A stretch of DNA of 9,223 nucleotides from a bacterium (GTDB lineage: Bacteria > Atribacterota > Phoenicimicrobiia > Phoenicimicrobiales > Phoenicimicrobiaceae): positions 1 to 9,223 of the forward strand of contig JAHJOY010000134.1 in assembly GCA_018819665.1 (NCBI GenBank), given 5' to 3'. The notes under the pieces are model-generated. The model saw only the letters and a program-made list of their open reading frames with translations. It searched no databases and had not been told where the DNA came from. This document shows, in pieces, positions 1 to 6,870 of this stretch. Each line of letters opens with the position of its first letter. Position 1 is the first letter of the stretch. A program made the translations under genes and the position numbers.

Positions 1-74
1 ACTATTCACTATTCACTAACGACTAATTTAATCGGTTAATTGGCTAATTGGAGAATTGGTTAATTGGTTAATTA
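1..74. repeat. Short AT-rich tandem repeats downstream of the operon
   Basis: Two simple tandem arrays sit side by side. Positions 1-14 hold two exact copies of the 7-mer ACTATTC, followed by decaying ACTAAC and GACTAATT units. Positions 36-73 hold almost five copies of an 8-bp unit: TTAATTGG, CTAATTGG, AGAATTGG, TTAATTGG, then TTAATT. The array stops 5 bp before the stop codon of the sigma-54 regulator gene. Units are directly adjacent with no spacers, so this is not CRISPR. There is no GC-rich stem followed by a T-run, so it does not look like an intrinsic terminator. The array may continue past the window edge. Confidence 0.8.
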
Positions 75-78
75 TTTT

Positions 79-1548
79 TCACTTGTATTCATATATCTTT
101 TTAATATTATACTTTTTGATTTTATAATAAAAACTTCTCAGGCTGATTCCCAATTTATTTGCAGCCATTGAACTATCCCCATTGGTAGATTTCAAAGCAT
201 TTAGAAGGGCTATCCTTTCCATATCGTCTTTTATCTTCTTTAAATTATTTTTATCCAAATTATAATCAATTAAATTATCAGATTCAGAACTTATAATTGG
301 TTTTTCTTCGATTGTTTCCAGTTTATTTAATTCAGTTAAAGGAGGAATATGTTTGGGCAAAATTAATTCTTCACTTAATTTCATATTTATTACTGCTCTT
401 TCAATTACATTTTCTAATTCCCTTACATTCCCCGGCCAGGAATAATCCGATAATATATTTAATGCTTCCGGTGAAATTCCTTTTATATTTCTTCCAAAAT
501 CTTGATTAAATTTTCTCATTAAATTATTAACCAGGAGAGGCATATCTTCTTTCCGCTCCCTTAAAGGAGGGATATAGATAGGAATAACATATAATCGGTA
601 ATAAAGGTCATCTCTGAACCTTCCTTCTTTTACCGCATTTTTTAAATCAATATTAGTAGCTGAGATTATCCTAACATCCACATTAATAGGACTCCTTCCT
701 CCTACTCTTACAATCTCTTTTTCTTGAAGCACCCTCAATAACTTAGCCTGTAAATTCAGGCTCATCACTCCAATTTCATCTAAAAATATAGTCCCTTTGT
801 CGGCTTCTTCGAACAGTCCCTTCTTTCCGGTCTTTTTGGCTCCGGTAAACGAACCTCCCTCATAACCAAATAGTTCACTCTCTAATAAAGTATCCACTAA
901 AGCAGAACAGTTTACCCGAATAAATTGCTGGTTCTTTCTTTTGCTAACATGATGTATGGCGTGAGCGAAGAGTTCTTTCCCGGTTCCACTTTCCCCCTGA
1001 AGTAAAACGGTCGCGGGAGTTTGAGCAACTTTTCTGGCCTGTTCTTTAGCGATAATCATTCCCCTGCTTTTTCCTACAATATCTTCAAAAGTGTATTTCG
1101 ATTCTAAATGCCTGACCCTTTGTTTAACCCTCTTTAACTCCTTATTTAAATATTCAATTTCCGAAACATCATGTATCACCGCCACACTGCCTTTTAAAAT
1201 CCCCTCTACTATAACCGGCGCTACATTTACAATTACCTCTTTACGATTAGGCCCAACCCGCATTCTCACTCCGTGTACCGGTTTCTTAGTTCTCAGTACT
1301 TTTAAATGCATGCTTTCACCCTCATCAGCAATATCAATAGTAGGTGGTTTCCCTAAAACATCTTCTTCGATTAAACCAGTAAGCCGGGTATAAGCAGGAT
1401 TAATAATGGTATGCAAGCCATTTTCATCTACTACTGAGATTGCATCATCGGTAGAATGGATAATTGCCTTTAAGGTGCTCTGAATCTCTTTTTGTGTGGC
1501 AATTTCTTGCAGCCATTTATCTTTATTTGCATTAATCTTCTCTTTCAT
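79..1548 (-). CDS. Sigma-54-dependent transcriptional activator, PAS-AAA+-Fis HTH
   Basis: One-component enhancer-binding protein of 489 aa that would use ATP to remodel sigma-54 RNA polymerase. A PAS sensor covers about residues 24-135, followed by a charged helical linker (about 130-150). The AAA+ domain (about 153-385) has Walker A GESGTGKE (185-192), the sigma-54 contact loop GSFTGA (232-237), Walker B GTIFLDE (252-258), SATN sensor I (296-299), likely arginine fingers R312 and R318, and WPGNVRELEN (371-380). A Fis-type helix-turn-helix lies at about 444-482. There is no receiver domain, so the signal is probably a ligand or redox state sensed by PAS; it cannot be read from sequence. The contact loop has Ser in place of the usual Ala of GAFTGA. 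The ATG is fixed by an in-frame TAG at 1552-1554, directly upstream of the codon before it. It starts 12 nt after recN, with only a weak AAGG ribosome site. Target genes are unknown; no -24/-12 promoter was seen in the window. Confidence 0.95.
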   Translation of the reverse strand: MKEKINANKDKWLQEIATQKEIQSTLKAIIHSTDDAISVVDENGLHTIINPAYTRLTGLIEEDVLGKPPTIDIADEGESMHLKVLRTKKPVHGVRMRVGPNRKEVIVNVAPVIVEGILKGSVAVIHDVSEIEYLNKELKRVKQRVRHLESKYTFEDIVGKSRGMIIAKEQARKVAQTPATVLLQGESGTGKELFAHAIHHVSKRKNQQFIRVNCSALVDTLLESELFGYEGGSFTGAKKTGKKGLFEEADKGTIFLDEIGVMSLNLQAKLLRVLQEKEIVRVGGRSPINVDVRIISATNIDLKNAVKEGRFRDDLYYRLYVIPIYIPPLRERKEDMPLLVNNLMRKFNQDFGRNIKGISPEALNILSDYSWPGNVRELENVIERAVINMKLSEELILPKHIPPLTELNKLETIEEKPIISSESDNLIDYNLDKNNLKKIKDDMERIALLNALKSTNGDSSMAANKLGISLRSFYYKIKKYNIKKIYEYK

Positions 1549-1560
1549 AAGCTAACAACC

Positions 1561-3276
1561 TTACCTATCTAACATTTTTTGGGCATGCCGAATAGTAATC
1601 TCGCTCATCTGACTTCCATCTAACATGCGGGCAATCTCTTTAACCCGTTCTTCGCCTTCCATTTCTTTTAACCTTATTCCGGTTTGATTATTTAAAATAT
1701 ATTTTTCAATATAAAAATGTCTCCCGGCCCTGCAGGCTATCTGAGGCAAGTGAGTTACACAAATTACCTGTCTTTTTCTAGAAAGCGCCTTCAATTTTTG
1801 AGCAATTACCTCGCCCAAGCGTGCACCTACCCCGCTGTCAATTTCATCAAAGATTAGCGTCGGAACTTGATCTACTTCCGAAAGTATTGATTTCAAAGCT
1901 AACATAATTCTCGAAACCTCTCCTCCCGAGACAATTCGAGCTAAAGGACGTAGCCTTTCTCCTACATTAGGAGAAATCATAAACTCAATATCATCTATCC
2001 CTTTTGGACCTATCTTATATCTTTTACCATCTATTTCTATTCCGTTATCATCTTCGTAAGAATTAATAGAAACTTCAAACTGACATCTCTTCATGTTTAA
2101 ATCTTCTAATTCTCTTACCACCATCTTTTGCAAATCATCAGCAATCTTTCTCCGATTTATATTTAGATTGTGAGAAATGGTGGAAATTATATCTTCCAGA
2201 GAATTAACTTCTTCTTTTAATTTTTCTAATTTGTCTTCGCTATAATCAACGGCTTCTAATTCCTGATATATTTTTTGGCGATATTCCAATATTTCTTCTA
2301 TAGTAGAGCCATATTTACTCTTTAAACTATTAATCAGATTTAATCTACCCTCAACTTCTTTTAATTTTTGGCTATCCAACTCTACTCCATCTTTGTATTT
2401 TACAATTTCATTCACAATATCCTCAAATTGATACCCTACTTCTTTCAAATTTTCTCTTATCTTTTCTATCCGTCGGTCCAAAGAGGCAATTTCTCCTAAA
2501 TCTACGGAAACTTCGTTTAAGGAATCTCTTACTGAGGATTGTTCTAATCCGCCTTCATAGAGAATAAAATTGGCTTTTTCCATGGTTTCAATAATTTTTT
2601 CCGCATTTTTTAAAACCATTTCTTCCTCTTCTAAAGCCTTATCCTCATCTTTAACTAAAGATGTTTTATCTATTTCTTCTAGCTGAAATTTTAGAAAATC
2701 CATTTTTTTTAAATTTTCTTCTTTGTCTTTTAATAATTGAAATAACTTTTTGCTCTTTTCTCGCCATCTTCGATAATTATCAAATAATTCCTTTCTATGT
2801 TTAATCATTTTATCTCCACCCAGATTATCCATCAGATCAATATGTTTGGTAGGGTCTAAAAGAGATTGATGATTATGTTGTCCGTGTAAATCAACTAAAA
2901 ATGTACCAATCTCTTGAAGTGTGGATAAATTTATCAACCGCTGATTAATCAAGCATTTATTCCGTCCTTTTTTATTAACTTCCCGCCTAATAAGTAAAAC
3001 TCCCTGTCCATCAACAATTTCTATATCAGAATTTAAATTATTTATTAGCTCTTTTTCTTGGGGAGTCAACAAAAACAGTGCTTCTACCATTAAACTATCT
3101 TCTCCGTCTCGAATTAAATCAGAAGCGGCATAACCTCCCAATATTAAATCTATTGCTTCTATGATAATAGATTTCCCGGCTCCGGTCTCACCGGTTAAAA
3201 CGTTTAATTCTTCCTCAAATTCAATATTTAATTCTTTTATTAAGGCCATATTATTTATATTTAATTGAAATAACAT
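1561..3276 (-). CDS. recN: DNA repair protein RecN
   Basis: SMC-like ATPase of double-strand-break repair, acting in the cytoplasm at DNA ends before RecA-dependent recombination. It is 571 aa, the normal family length. The N-terminal ATPase half has Walker A GETGAGKS (29-36) and the family motif DLHGQHNHQ (129-137). A long charged coiled-coil region covers about 155-390. The C-terminal half has the ABC signature VSGGEVSR (449-456), Walker B LIFDEIDSGVG (474-484) and the H-loop VTHLPQ (507-512). All ATPase motifs are intact. The ATG is preceded by GAGGTGG (3289-3295) at a longish 12-nt spacing. The gene follows nadK after a 76-nt gap; in many Firmicutes argR lies between these two, and it is absent here. 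Confidence 0.98.
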   Translation of the reverse strand: MLFQLNINNMALIKELNIEFEEELNVLTGETGAGKSIIIEAIDLILGGYAASDLIRDGEDSLMVEALFLLTPQEKELINNLNSDIEIVDGQGVLLIRREVNKKGRNKCLINQRLINLSTLQEIGTFLVDLHGQHNHQSLLDPTKHIDLMDNLGGDKMIKHRKELFDNYRRWREKSKKLFQLLKDKEENLKKMDFLKFQLEEIDKTSLVKDEDKALEEEEMVLKNAEKIIETMEKANFILYEGGLEQSSVRDSLNEVSVDLGEIASLDRRIEKIRENLKEVGYQFEDIVNEIVKYKDGVELDSQKLKEVEGRLNLINSLKSKYGSTIEEILEYRQKIYQELEAVDYSEDKLEKLKEEVNSLEDIISTISHNLNINRRKIADDLQKMVVRELEDLNMKRCQFEVSINSYEDDNGIEIDGKRYKIGPKGIDDIEFMISPNVGERLRPLARIVSGGEVSRIMLALKSILSEVDQVPTLIFDEIDSGVGARLGEVIAQKLKALSRKRQVICVTHLPQIACRAGRHFYIEKYILNNQTGIRLKEMEGEERVKEIARMLDGSQMSEITIRHAQKMLDR

Positions 3277-3288
3277 TTATTTCGGTAT

Positions 3289-3295
3289 CCACCTC
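3289..3295 (-). promoter_or_regulatory. Ribosome binding site of recN
   Basis: GAGGTGG on the minus strand is a strong match to the Shine-Dalgarno core, 12 nt upstream of the recN ATG. It supports this start because the nearer ATG at 3296-3298 is out of frame with recN. Confidence 0.7.
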
Positions 3296-3317
3296 ATAGT
3301 ATAGTCAATACATTATT

Positions 3318-3333
3318 CTATTAGTCATAATAG
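3318..3333. repeat. Small inverted repeat in the nadK-recN gap
   Basis: CTATTA and TAATAG form a perfect 6-bp inverted repeat around a 4-nt GTCA loop. It lies in the 76-nt nadK-recN gap (3277-3352). The stem is almost all A/T and lacks a following T-run, so it is too weak to call a terminator. It could be an operator half-site pair or chance in AT-rich DNA. Confidence 0.35.
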
Positions 3334-3352
3334 TTATTTGGTTAGTGGTAAT

Positions 3353-4228
3353 TTAATTACTATCTATCTGTCCGCTCCATCTTAATTTTTCCCGTAAAAT
3401 AGCGTAAAAACTCTTTTCTTTAAAGGTAATTAATCGAGCTTTATGGTCTGATTTTTTTATTATCACTTCGTCATTTGGCTCTAGGGTAAAGCCCTCCTGC
3501 CCATCTATGGTTACCATTACCTCTTCTTCGCTTACTTCCAAAGTTATTTTTACTTGATCATCTTCACCGATGATTAAAGGCCGGGCAGATAAAGTATGGG
3601 GGCAGATAGGGGTAAGTATTATAGAATTTATATTAGGATTCACAATAGGACCGCCGGCAGAAAGAGAATAAGCAGTAGAGCCTGTAGAGGTAGAGACGAC
3701 CAATCCATCTGCCGAATAAGTAATAACATAATCATTATTGACATAAGTAGCCAAGCAGATAATTCGGGCAAAAGCTCCCTTACCTATAACTACATCATTT
3801 AGGGCAGTAAATTTTTTAATCTCTTTTTCTCTTCTTTTCACTGTACAACTTAACATCATTCTTTCATCAAGAAAATATCTCCCCTGATACAGTTTCTCTA
3901 AAGACTTTTCCAGGTCATCAATGCCAATTTGAGTCAGAAAGCCCAGTCCTCCTAAATTTACTCCAAAAACCGGTATATCTTCGGTAGCGGCTAATCTGGC
4001 TGCTCTAAGGAGAGTTCCGTCTCCCCCCAAAGAGATTATTAAATCAACTTTTTTAAGAAATTTTTCGGTAGGGCAGTTTAATTCTTCCTTTCCAATTTCT
4101 TTGCCCTTATTTCCTTCTATACACACTTTCAGTTTTTTAGAATTTAGCCAATCAATTATCCTGCAGCTTGTTTCCCGTGCCTTATCTTTTTCATAATTTA
4201 CTATTAAACCCACGTTGTACAATTTCAT
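3353..4228 (-). CDS. nadK: NAD kinase (ATP/polyphosphate NAD kinase)
   Basis: Cytoplasmic enzyme that phosphorylates NAD+ at the 2' position of the adenosine ribose to make NADP+. With the ATG at 4228 the protein is 291 aa, normal for the family. Motifs in that numbering are the nucleotide-binding GGDGT (68-72, catalytic Asp at 70), NLGGLGFL (91-98), ALND (142-145) and the conserved region DGLVVSTSTGSTAYS (174-188) followed by GGP. A GTG two codons upstream (4234) keeps the frame open but directly abuts the AGGAGG ribosome site. The ATG sits 6 nt from that site and overlaps the previous stop codon as ATGA, so I chose the ATG. Translation is therefore probably coupled to the upstream nuclease-like gene. 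Confidence 0.97.
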   Translation of the reverse strand: MKLYNVGLIVNYEKDKARETSCRIIDWLNSKKLKVCIEGNKGKEIGKEELNCPTEKFLKKVDLIISLGGDGTLLRAARLAATEDIPVFGVNLGGLGFLTQIGIDDLEKSLEKLYQGRYFLDERMMLSCTVKRREKEIKKFTALNDVVIGKGAFARIICLATYVNNDYVITYSADGLVVSTSTGSTAYSLSAGGPIVNPNINSIILTPICPHTLSARPLIIGEDDQVKITLEVSEEEVMVTIDGQEGFTLEPNDEVIIKKSDHKARLITFKEKSFYAILREKLRWSGQIDSN

Positions 4229-4779
4229 CTCCACCCTCCTTGAAGTAAATAATATAAGACCAAACTAAAAATTACTCCTGCTAAAAAATATACTATCTTT
4301 ATCATCCTTTGGCGCACGGTGCTTTCGAATTGAAACTTTACTTCAGAAATACTCTTATTTTTCATATTTAATAAGAGAATACCACTCGGTTGGTAGGCAA
4401 GATAATATTCTAACATCTGTCTTCTGGTCTCCCGGTTGGTAATATAGGGGATCTTCTCTCCACTTTTGACTTCTACCACGTAGACTTTCCCTTTCTTCCT
4501 CGCCAAATAATCTATCCGCACTAAGTAGCGATGAATCTTGTCTCCGATAGTTATAAGGAGTGGTTTACTTTTTTGAGCATCTATAATCGCATAACCATTT
4601 TTCTTTAATATTTTCTCTGCTTCTTTTTCTGCCTGCCTGCTTTTAGAAAATCTCTTCCTTAATCTCTTAGCTCTTAACCAATTACCTGTCTTGATATAGA
4701 GAATCAGACAGATTATCCCTCCGCCAATAAATAAAATAAAGATTAAAATACCATTTTCATTTATGCTCAAAAACCTCAC
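4225..4779 (-). CDS. Membrane-anchored PD-(D/E)XK nuclease-like protein, family unrecognised
   Basis: I do not recognise this 184-aa protein by name. It has an N-terminal membrane helix (about 10-30), a basic stretch (about 31-48, rich in K/R), a soluble domain of about 105 residues, and a second membrane helix (about 159-179) close to the C terminus. The positive-inside rule places the soluble domain in the cytoplasm. That domain shows a PD-(D/E)XK nuclease pattern of the RecB/Cas4 type: an acidic helix with E51/E53, then RID with D90, EVK with E103 and K105, and QMLEY with Q121 and Y125. The fold assignment is inference from motif order and spacing. It could also be a degenerate, non-catalytic member. 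The GTG start follows an in-frame TAA (4792-4794). A GGAG overlapping that GTG better suits the TTG at 4770 (8-nt spacing), which would give 181 aa. The stop overlaps the nadK start by 4 bp. Confidence 0.75.
   Translation of the reverse strand: MRFLSINENGILIFILFIGGGIICLILYIKTGNWLRAKRLRKRFSKSRQAEKEAEKILKKNGYAIIDAQKSKPLLITIGDKIHRYLVRIDYLARKKGKVYVVEVKSGEKIPYITNRETRRQMLEYYLAYQPSGILLLNMKNKSISEVKFQFESTVRQRMIKIVYFLAGVIFSLVLYYLLQGGWR
4235..4240 (-). promoter_or_regulatory. Ribosome binding site of nadK inside the upstream gene
   Basis: A perfect AGGAGG lies within the last codons of the upstream nuclease-like gene, 6 nt before the nadK ATG at 4228. With the ATGA stop/start overlap this indicates translational coupling and decides the start in favour of the ATG over the GTG at 4234. 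Confidence 0.85.
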
Positions 4780-4863
4780 TCCAATAATATCTTACTTTAA
4801 TTTAATTCTTCATGCACTCCCCTGTTGTTAAAATTAAGTATCACTAAATAAAGTCATAGAATA

Positions 4864-5691
4864 TCATTTTTTAGGAGAAAGTTCTTGGTGAGCTTGTTTT
4901 ACCACTTCCTCAACAATTTGAGGGAAATTATTTACTTTATCTTTTCCAGAATCTTTTACCAAGTAGATGAGGTATTCTATATTGCCGGAAGCTTTTTTTA
5001 AGGGTGAAAAAGTTAATCCTTGGATACCAAAACCTATTTTTTGGGCTTTTTCGCGGACTCTTTCGATTACCATCTGATGGACTTCTGCCTTTTTTACTAA
5101 TCCGCCCTTTTGAATAAACTCCCGGCCTGCTTCGAACTGAGGTTTAATTAATGCCACCACTTCTCCCTTCTCCTTAAGTAGATTATACACTGCTGGCAGA
5201 ACTTTATCTAACGAAATAAATGAGACATCTATGGCAGCTAATTCAAAAAGGTCATCAAATTTATCAGCAGTAAGGTATCTTATGTTAGTTCTGTCTATAA
5301 CTACGACTCGGCTATCTTTCTGCAGTTTCCAGGCTAACTGTCCGTAGCCTACATCTATACAATAAACTTTCTCAGCTCCATATTTTAAGAGACAATCAGT
5401 AAAACCCCCTGTAGATGCACCAACATCGATTACCCTCTTTCCTTTGACATTGACATTAAAAACCTTAAGGGCTTTTTCTAATTTTTCTCCACCCCGGCTT
5501 ATATAAGCAGTCCCCTTTTTTATTACTGAAATATTGCTTTCAGCCTTGATCCTTTGCCCCGATTTATCGACTCTTTCCCCTTCCACTAAAACTTCTCCCG
5601 CTATAATAGCGCTTTTGGCTTTCTCTCTGGTGGGAAAAAATCCCTTTTCGACCAGTAATATATCCAAACGTTCTTTCTTTGATTTTTTCAA
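4864..5691 (-). CDS. tlyA: TlyA family rRNA (cytidine-2'-O)-methyltransferase
   Basis: Methylates ribose 2'-OH groups of rRNA cytidines using S-adenosylmethionine. In studied homologues the targets are C1920 of 23S rRNA and, for the long form, C1409 of 16S rRNA. An S4 RNA-binding domain (about 7-65, starting RLDILLVEKG) is followed by SRGGEKL (65-71) and an FtsJ-like Rossmann methyltransferase. The SAM site is DVGASTGGFTD (89-99). K70, D155, K183 (in LIKPQFE) and E239 (in GNIEY) form the K-D-K-E catalytic set expected for this family. Length (275 aa) is typical, and the N terminus resembles the long type that also modifies 16S rRNA (inference). The start is TTG: an in-frame stop lies upstream with no ATG or GTG in between, and AGGTG sits 11 nt before it. 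The gene lies 43 nt after the PAP2 gene. Some older annotations call such proteins hemolysins; the motifs support the methyltransferase. Confidence 0.96.
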   Translation of the reverse strand: MKKSKKERLDILLVEKGFFPTREKAKSAIIAGEVLVEGERVDKSGQRIKAESNISVIKKGTAYISRGGEKLEKALKVFNVNVKGKRVIDVGASTGGFTDCLLKYGAEKVYCIDVGYGQLAWKLQKDSRVVVIDRTNIRYLTADKFDDLFELAAIDVSFISLDKVLPAVYNLLKEKGEVVALIKPQFEAGREFIQKGGLVKKAEVHQMVIERVREKAQKIGFGIQGLTFSPLKKASGNIEYLIYLVKDSGKDKVNNFPQIVEEVVKQAHQELSPKK

Positions 5692-5734
5692 ATCTATAAA
5701 TTCACCTCTCGGACTGAAACTCTACCTGTTAAAA

Positions 5735-6226
5735 CTAAATTACCGCGCATAATATCCAAGCCATTACAATCCCTATAAAGGCTCCTACTATAACTTCAAA
5801 AGGAGTGTGTCCAACTAATTCTTTTAAATTTTTATCTCTGATCTTTCTTTCCTCAAAAAATTCTAAAATAATTTTATTTAATACTTTAGCTTGTTCTCCC
5901 GTCTCTCTCCTTACCCCAGCTGCATCGGCCATAATAATAAAAGCTATGACTATAGCTAAAGCAAACAAAGGAGATTCCCAACCTTCTTTTAAGCCAATGG
6001 TTACAGCTACACACACAGAAAGGGCGGAATGAGTGCTGGGCATCCCTCCTGCCCCAACAAATCTCCTAATATCCCATTTTTTTTCGGTAATATAAAATAC
6101 CATTAGCTTTAAGCTCTGATTTAAAATCCAGGTTATAAAGGCAATTATTATAATCTTATTTCTAAAAATTAGAGATAAGTCAGCAATATTAATCTCTATC
6201 ACTCCCTGATTTTCTATATTATTCAT
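5735..6226 (-). CDS. Divergent PAP2 family membrane protein (YuiD/DUF212)
   Basis: Integral membrane protein of 163 aa with about four hydrophobic segments (roughly 18-45, 60-80, 86-104 and 143-163). Family motifs are intact: GGMPSTHSA (60-68), DAAGVRRETGEQA (101-113) and GHTPFEVIVG (139-148). H66, R106/R107 and H140 would correspond to the phosphatase residues of the PAP2 superfamily, but the substrate of this divergent branch is unknown; a lipid or isoprenoid pyrophosphate is only a guess. In Clostridia such genes often lie beside dxs and tlyA. Here tlyA follows directly. The ATG lies 6 nt after the GerMN gene stop and has no recognisable ribosome site, so translation is probably coupled. 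The first ten or so residues precede the usual family start, so the exact start is uncertain. Confidence 0.93.
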   Translation of the reverse strand: MNNIENQGVIEINIADLSLIFRNKIIIIAFITWILNQSLKLMVFYITEKKWDIRRFVGAGGMPSTHSALSVCVAVTIGLKEGWESPLFALAIVIAFIIMADAAGVRRETGEQAKVLNKIILEFFEERKIRDKNLKELVGHTPFEVIVGAFIGIVMAWILCAVI

Positions 6227-6232
6227 TCGGTT

Positions 6233-6859
6233 TTATGGTTTAATCCAATCTTTGTCTCTAAGTAAAGGCATACTGATGTCTATATGTCCGACTAAACTAT
6301 TCTTCTCATTTCCCTCCACTAATATTTGTACACCTTTAATCGTATGAATTTCAGTTAAAGTATTAACTATAGAATAGACGGTCATTAATTCACCACTGCT
6401 TCCTCCGGGATGATTTTTAAATATTTCCTCAGATAGGTCTATATAGGCAATATCATCAGCAATATATACTTCAATGACTTGAGTTCCTTCGGGAATCGTA
6501 GGATAAAGTTCGGAACTTTCCGGTCCTTTTATCAGCTCAATAACTGCTTGTCTGGCTAAAGAAGGGATTTGAGATATTTTTCTTTTTTCGGGTACCAAGT
6601 ACATCGCTTGAGAATCAGAAAAGTAAAGGTTCACCTCGACCATCTCTTCTATCGGCACAGGTTGAACTTCTTTTATTTCTTCTTCCTTATAAGGGACTTC
6701 CTTGGTAATAACAGGCTTTTCTGTATATCTTTCCCAGATAGGGACAATAAACTTATTAAATATTGTATAGCTAAAAATTACAATTACTACGAGAATTAAT
6801 AATATGAAGATGATTTTCAGGTTATTTCTTTTCTTTTTCGGCTTTCTATTTTTTGCCAT
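6233..6859 (-). CDS. Membrane-anchored GerMN domain protein
   Basis: 208 aa with a very basic N terminus (MAKNRKPKKKRNN), one membrane helix at about 14-36, a Glu/Pro/Lys-rich linker (about 44-72) and an extracytoplasmic GerMN domain (about 73-200). The domain shows LYFSDSQAMYLVPEKR, an IKGPES turn, TIPEGTQV, AYIDLSEE, the PGGSSGE stretch (151-157), IVNTLTE and GHIDIS near the end. GerMN is named after the spore germination protein GerM but also occurs in proteins of non-spore-formers and is thought to act at the peptidoglycan. Being next to an amidase supports a cell-wall role (inference). AGGA sits 9 nt upstream of the ATG, which is 11 nt after the amidase stop. Only one GerMN copy is present, while B. 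subtilis GerM has two. Confidence 0.92.
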   Translation of the reverse strand: MAKNRKPKKKRNNLKIIFILLILVVIVIFSYTIFNKFIVPIWERYTEKPVITKEVPYKEEEIKEVQPVPIEEMVEVNLYFSDSQAMYLVPEKRKISQIPSLARQAVIELIKGPESSELYPTIPEGTQVIEVYIADDIAYIDLSEEIFKNHPGGSSGELMTVYSIVNTLTEIHTIKGVQILVEGNEKNSLVGHIDISMPLLRDKDWIKP

Positions 6860-6870
6860 AATAATTAATC

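Noticed and set aside
1..74. CRISPR array or intrinsic terminator
   Set aside because: The units are 7-8 bp and directly adjacent without spacers, and there is no GC-rich hairpin followed by a T-run.
1091..1393. Plus-strand open frame of 100 codons
   Set aside because: It is antisense to the PAS-encoding part of the sigma-54 regulator, shows a composition typical of shadow frames and no recognisable domain.
3298..3303. TATACT on the minus strand as a recN -10 promoter box
   Set aside because: A start about 7 nt downstream would fall at the recN ribosome site, and the only -35-like match (ATGAC) is weak and at poor spacing.
4225..4779. A Cas4 protein or part of a CRISPR or other defence system
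   Set aside because: The motif order is Cas4-like, but there is no cysteine cluster, no neighbouring cas or defence gene, and the protein has two membrane helices within a housekeeping operon.
4864..5691. Hemolysin, as tlyA is sometimes annotated
   Set aside because: The S4 domain, SAM-binding DVGASTGGFTD and the K-D-K-E residues show an rRNA methyltransferase; nothing suggests a pore-forming toxin.
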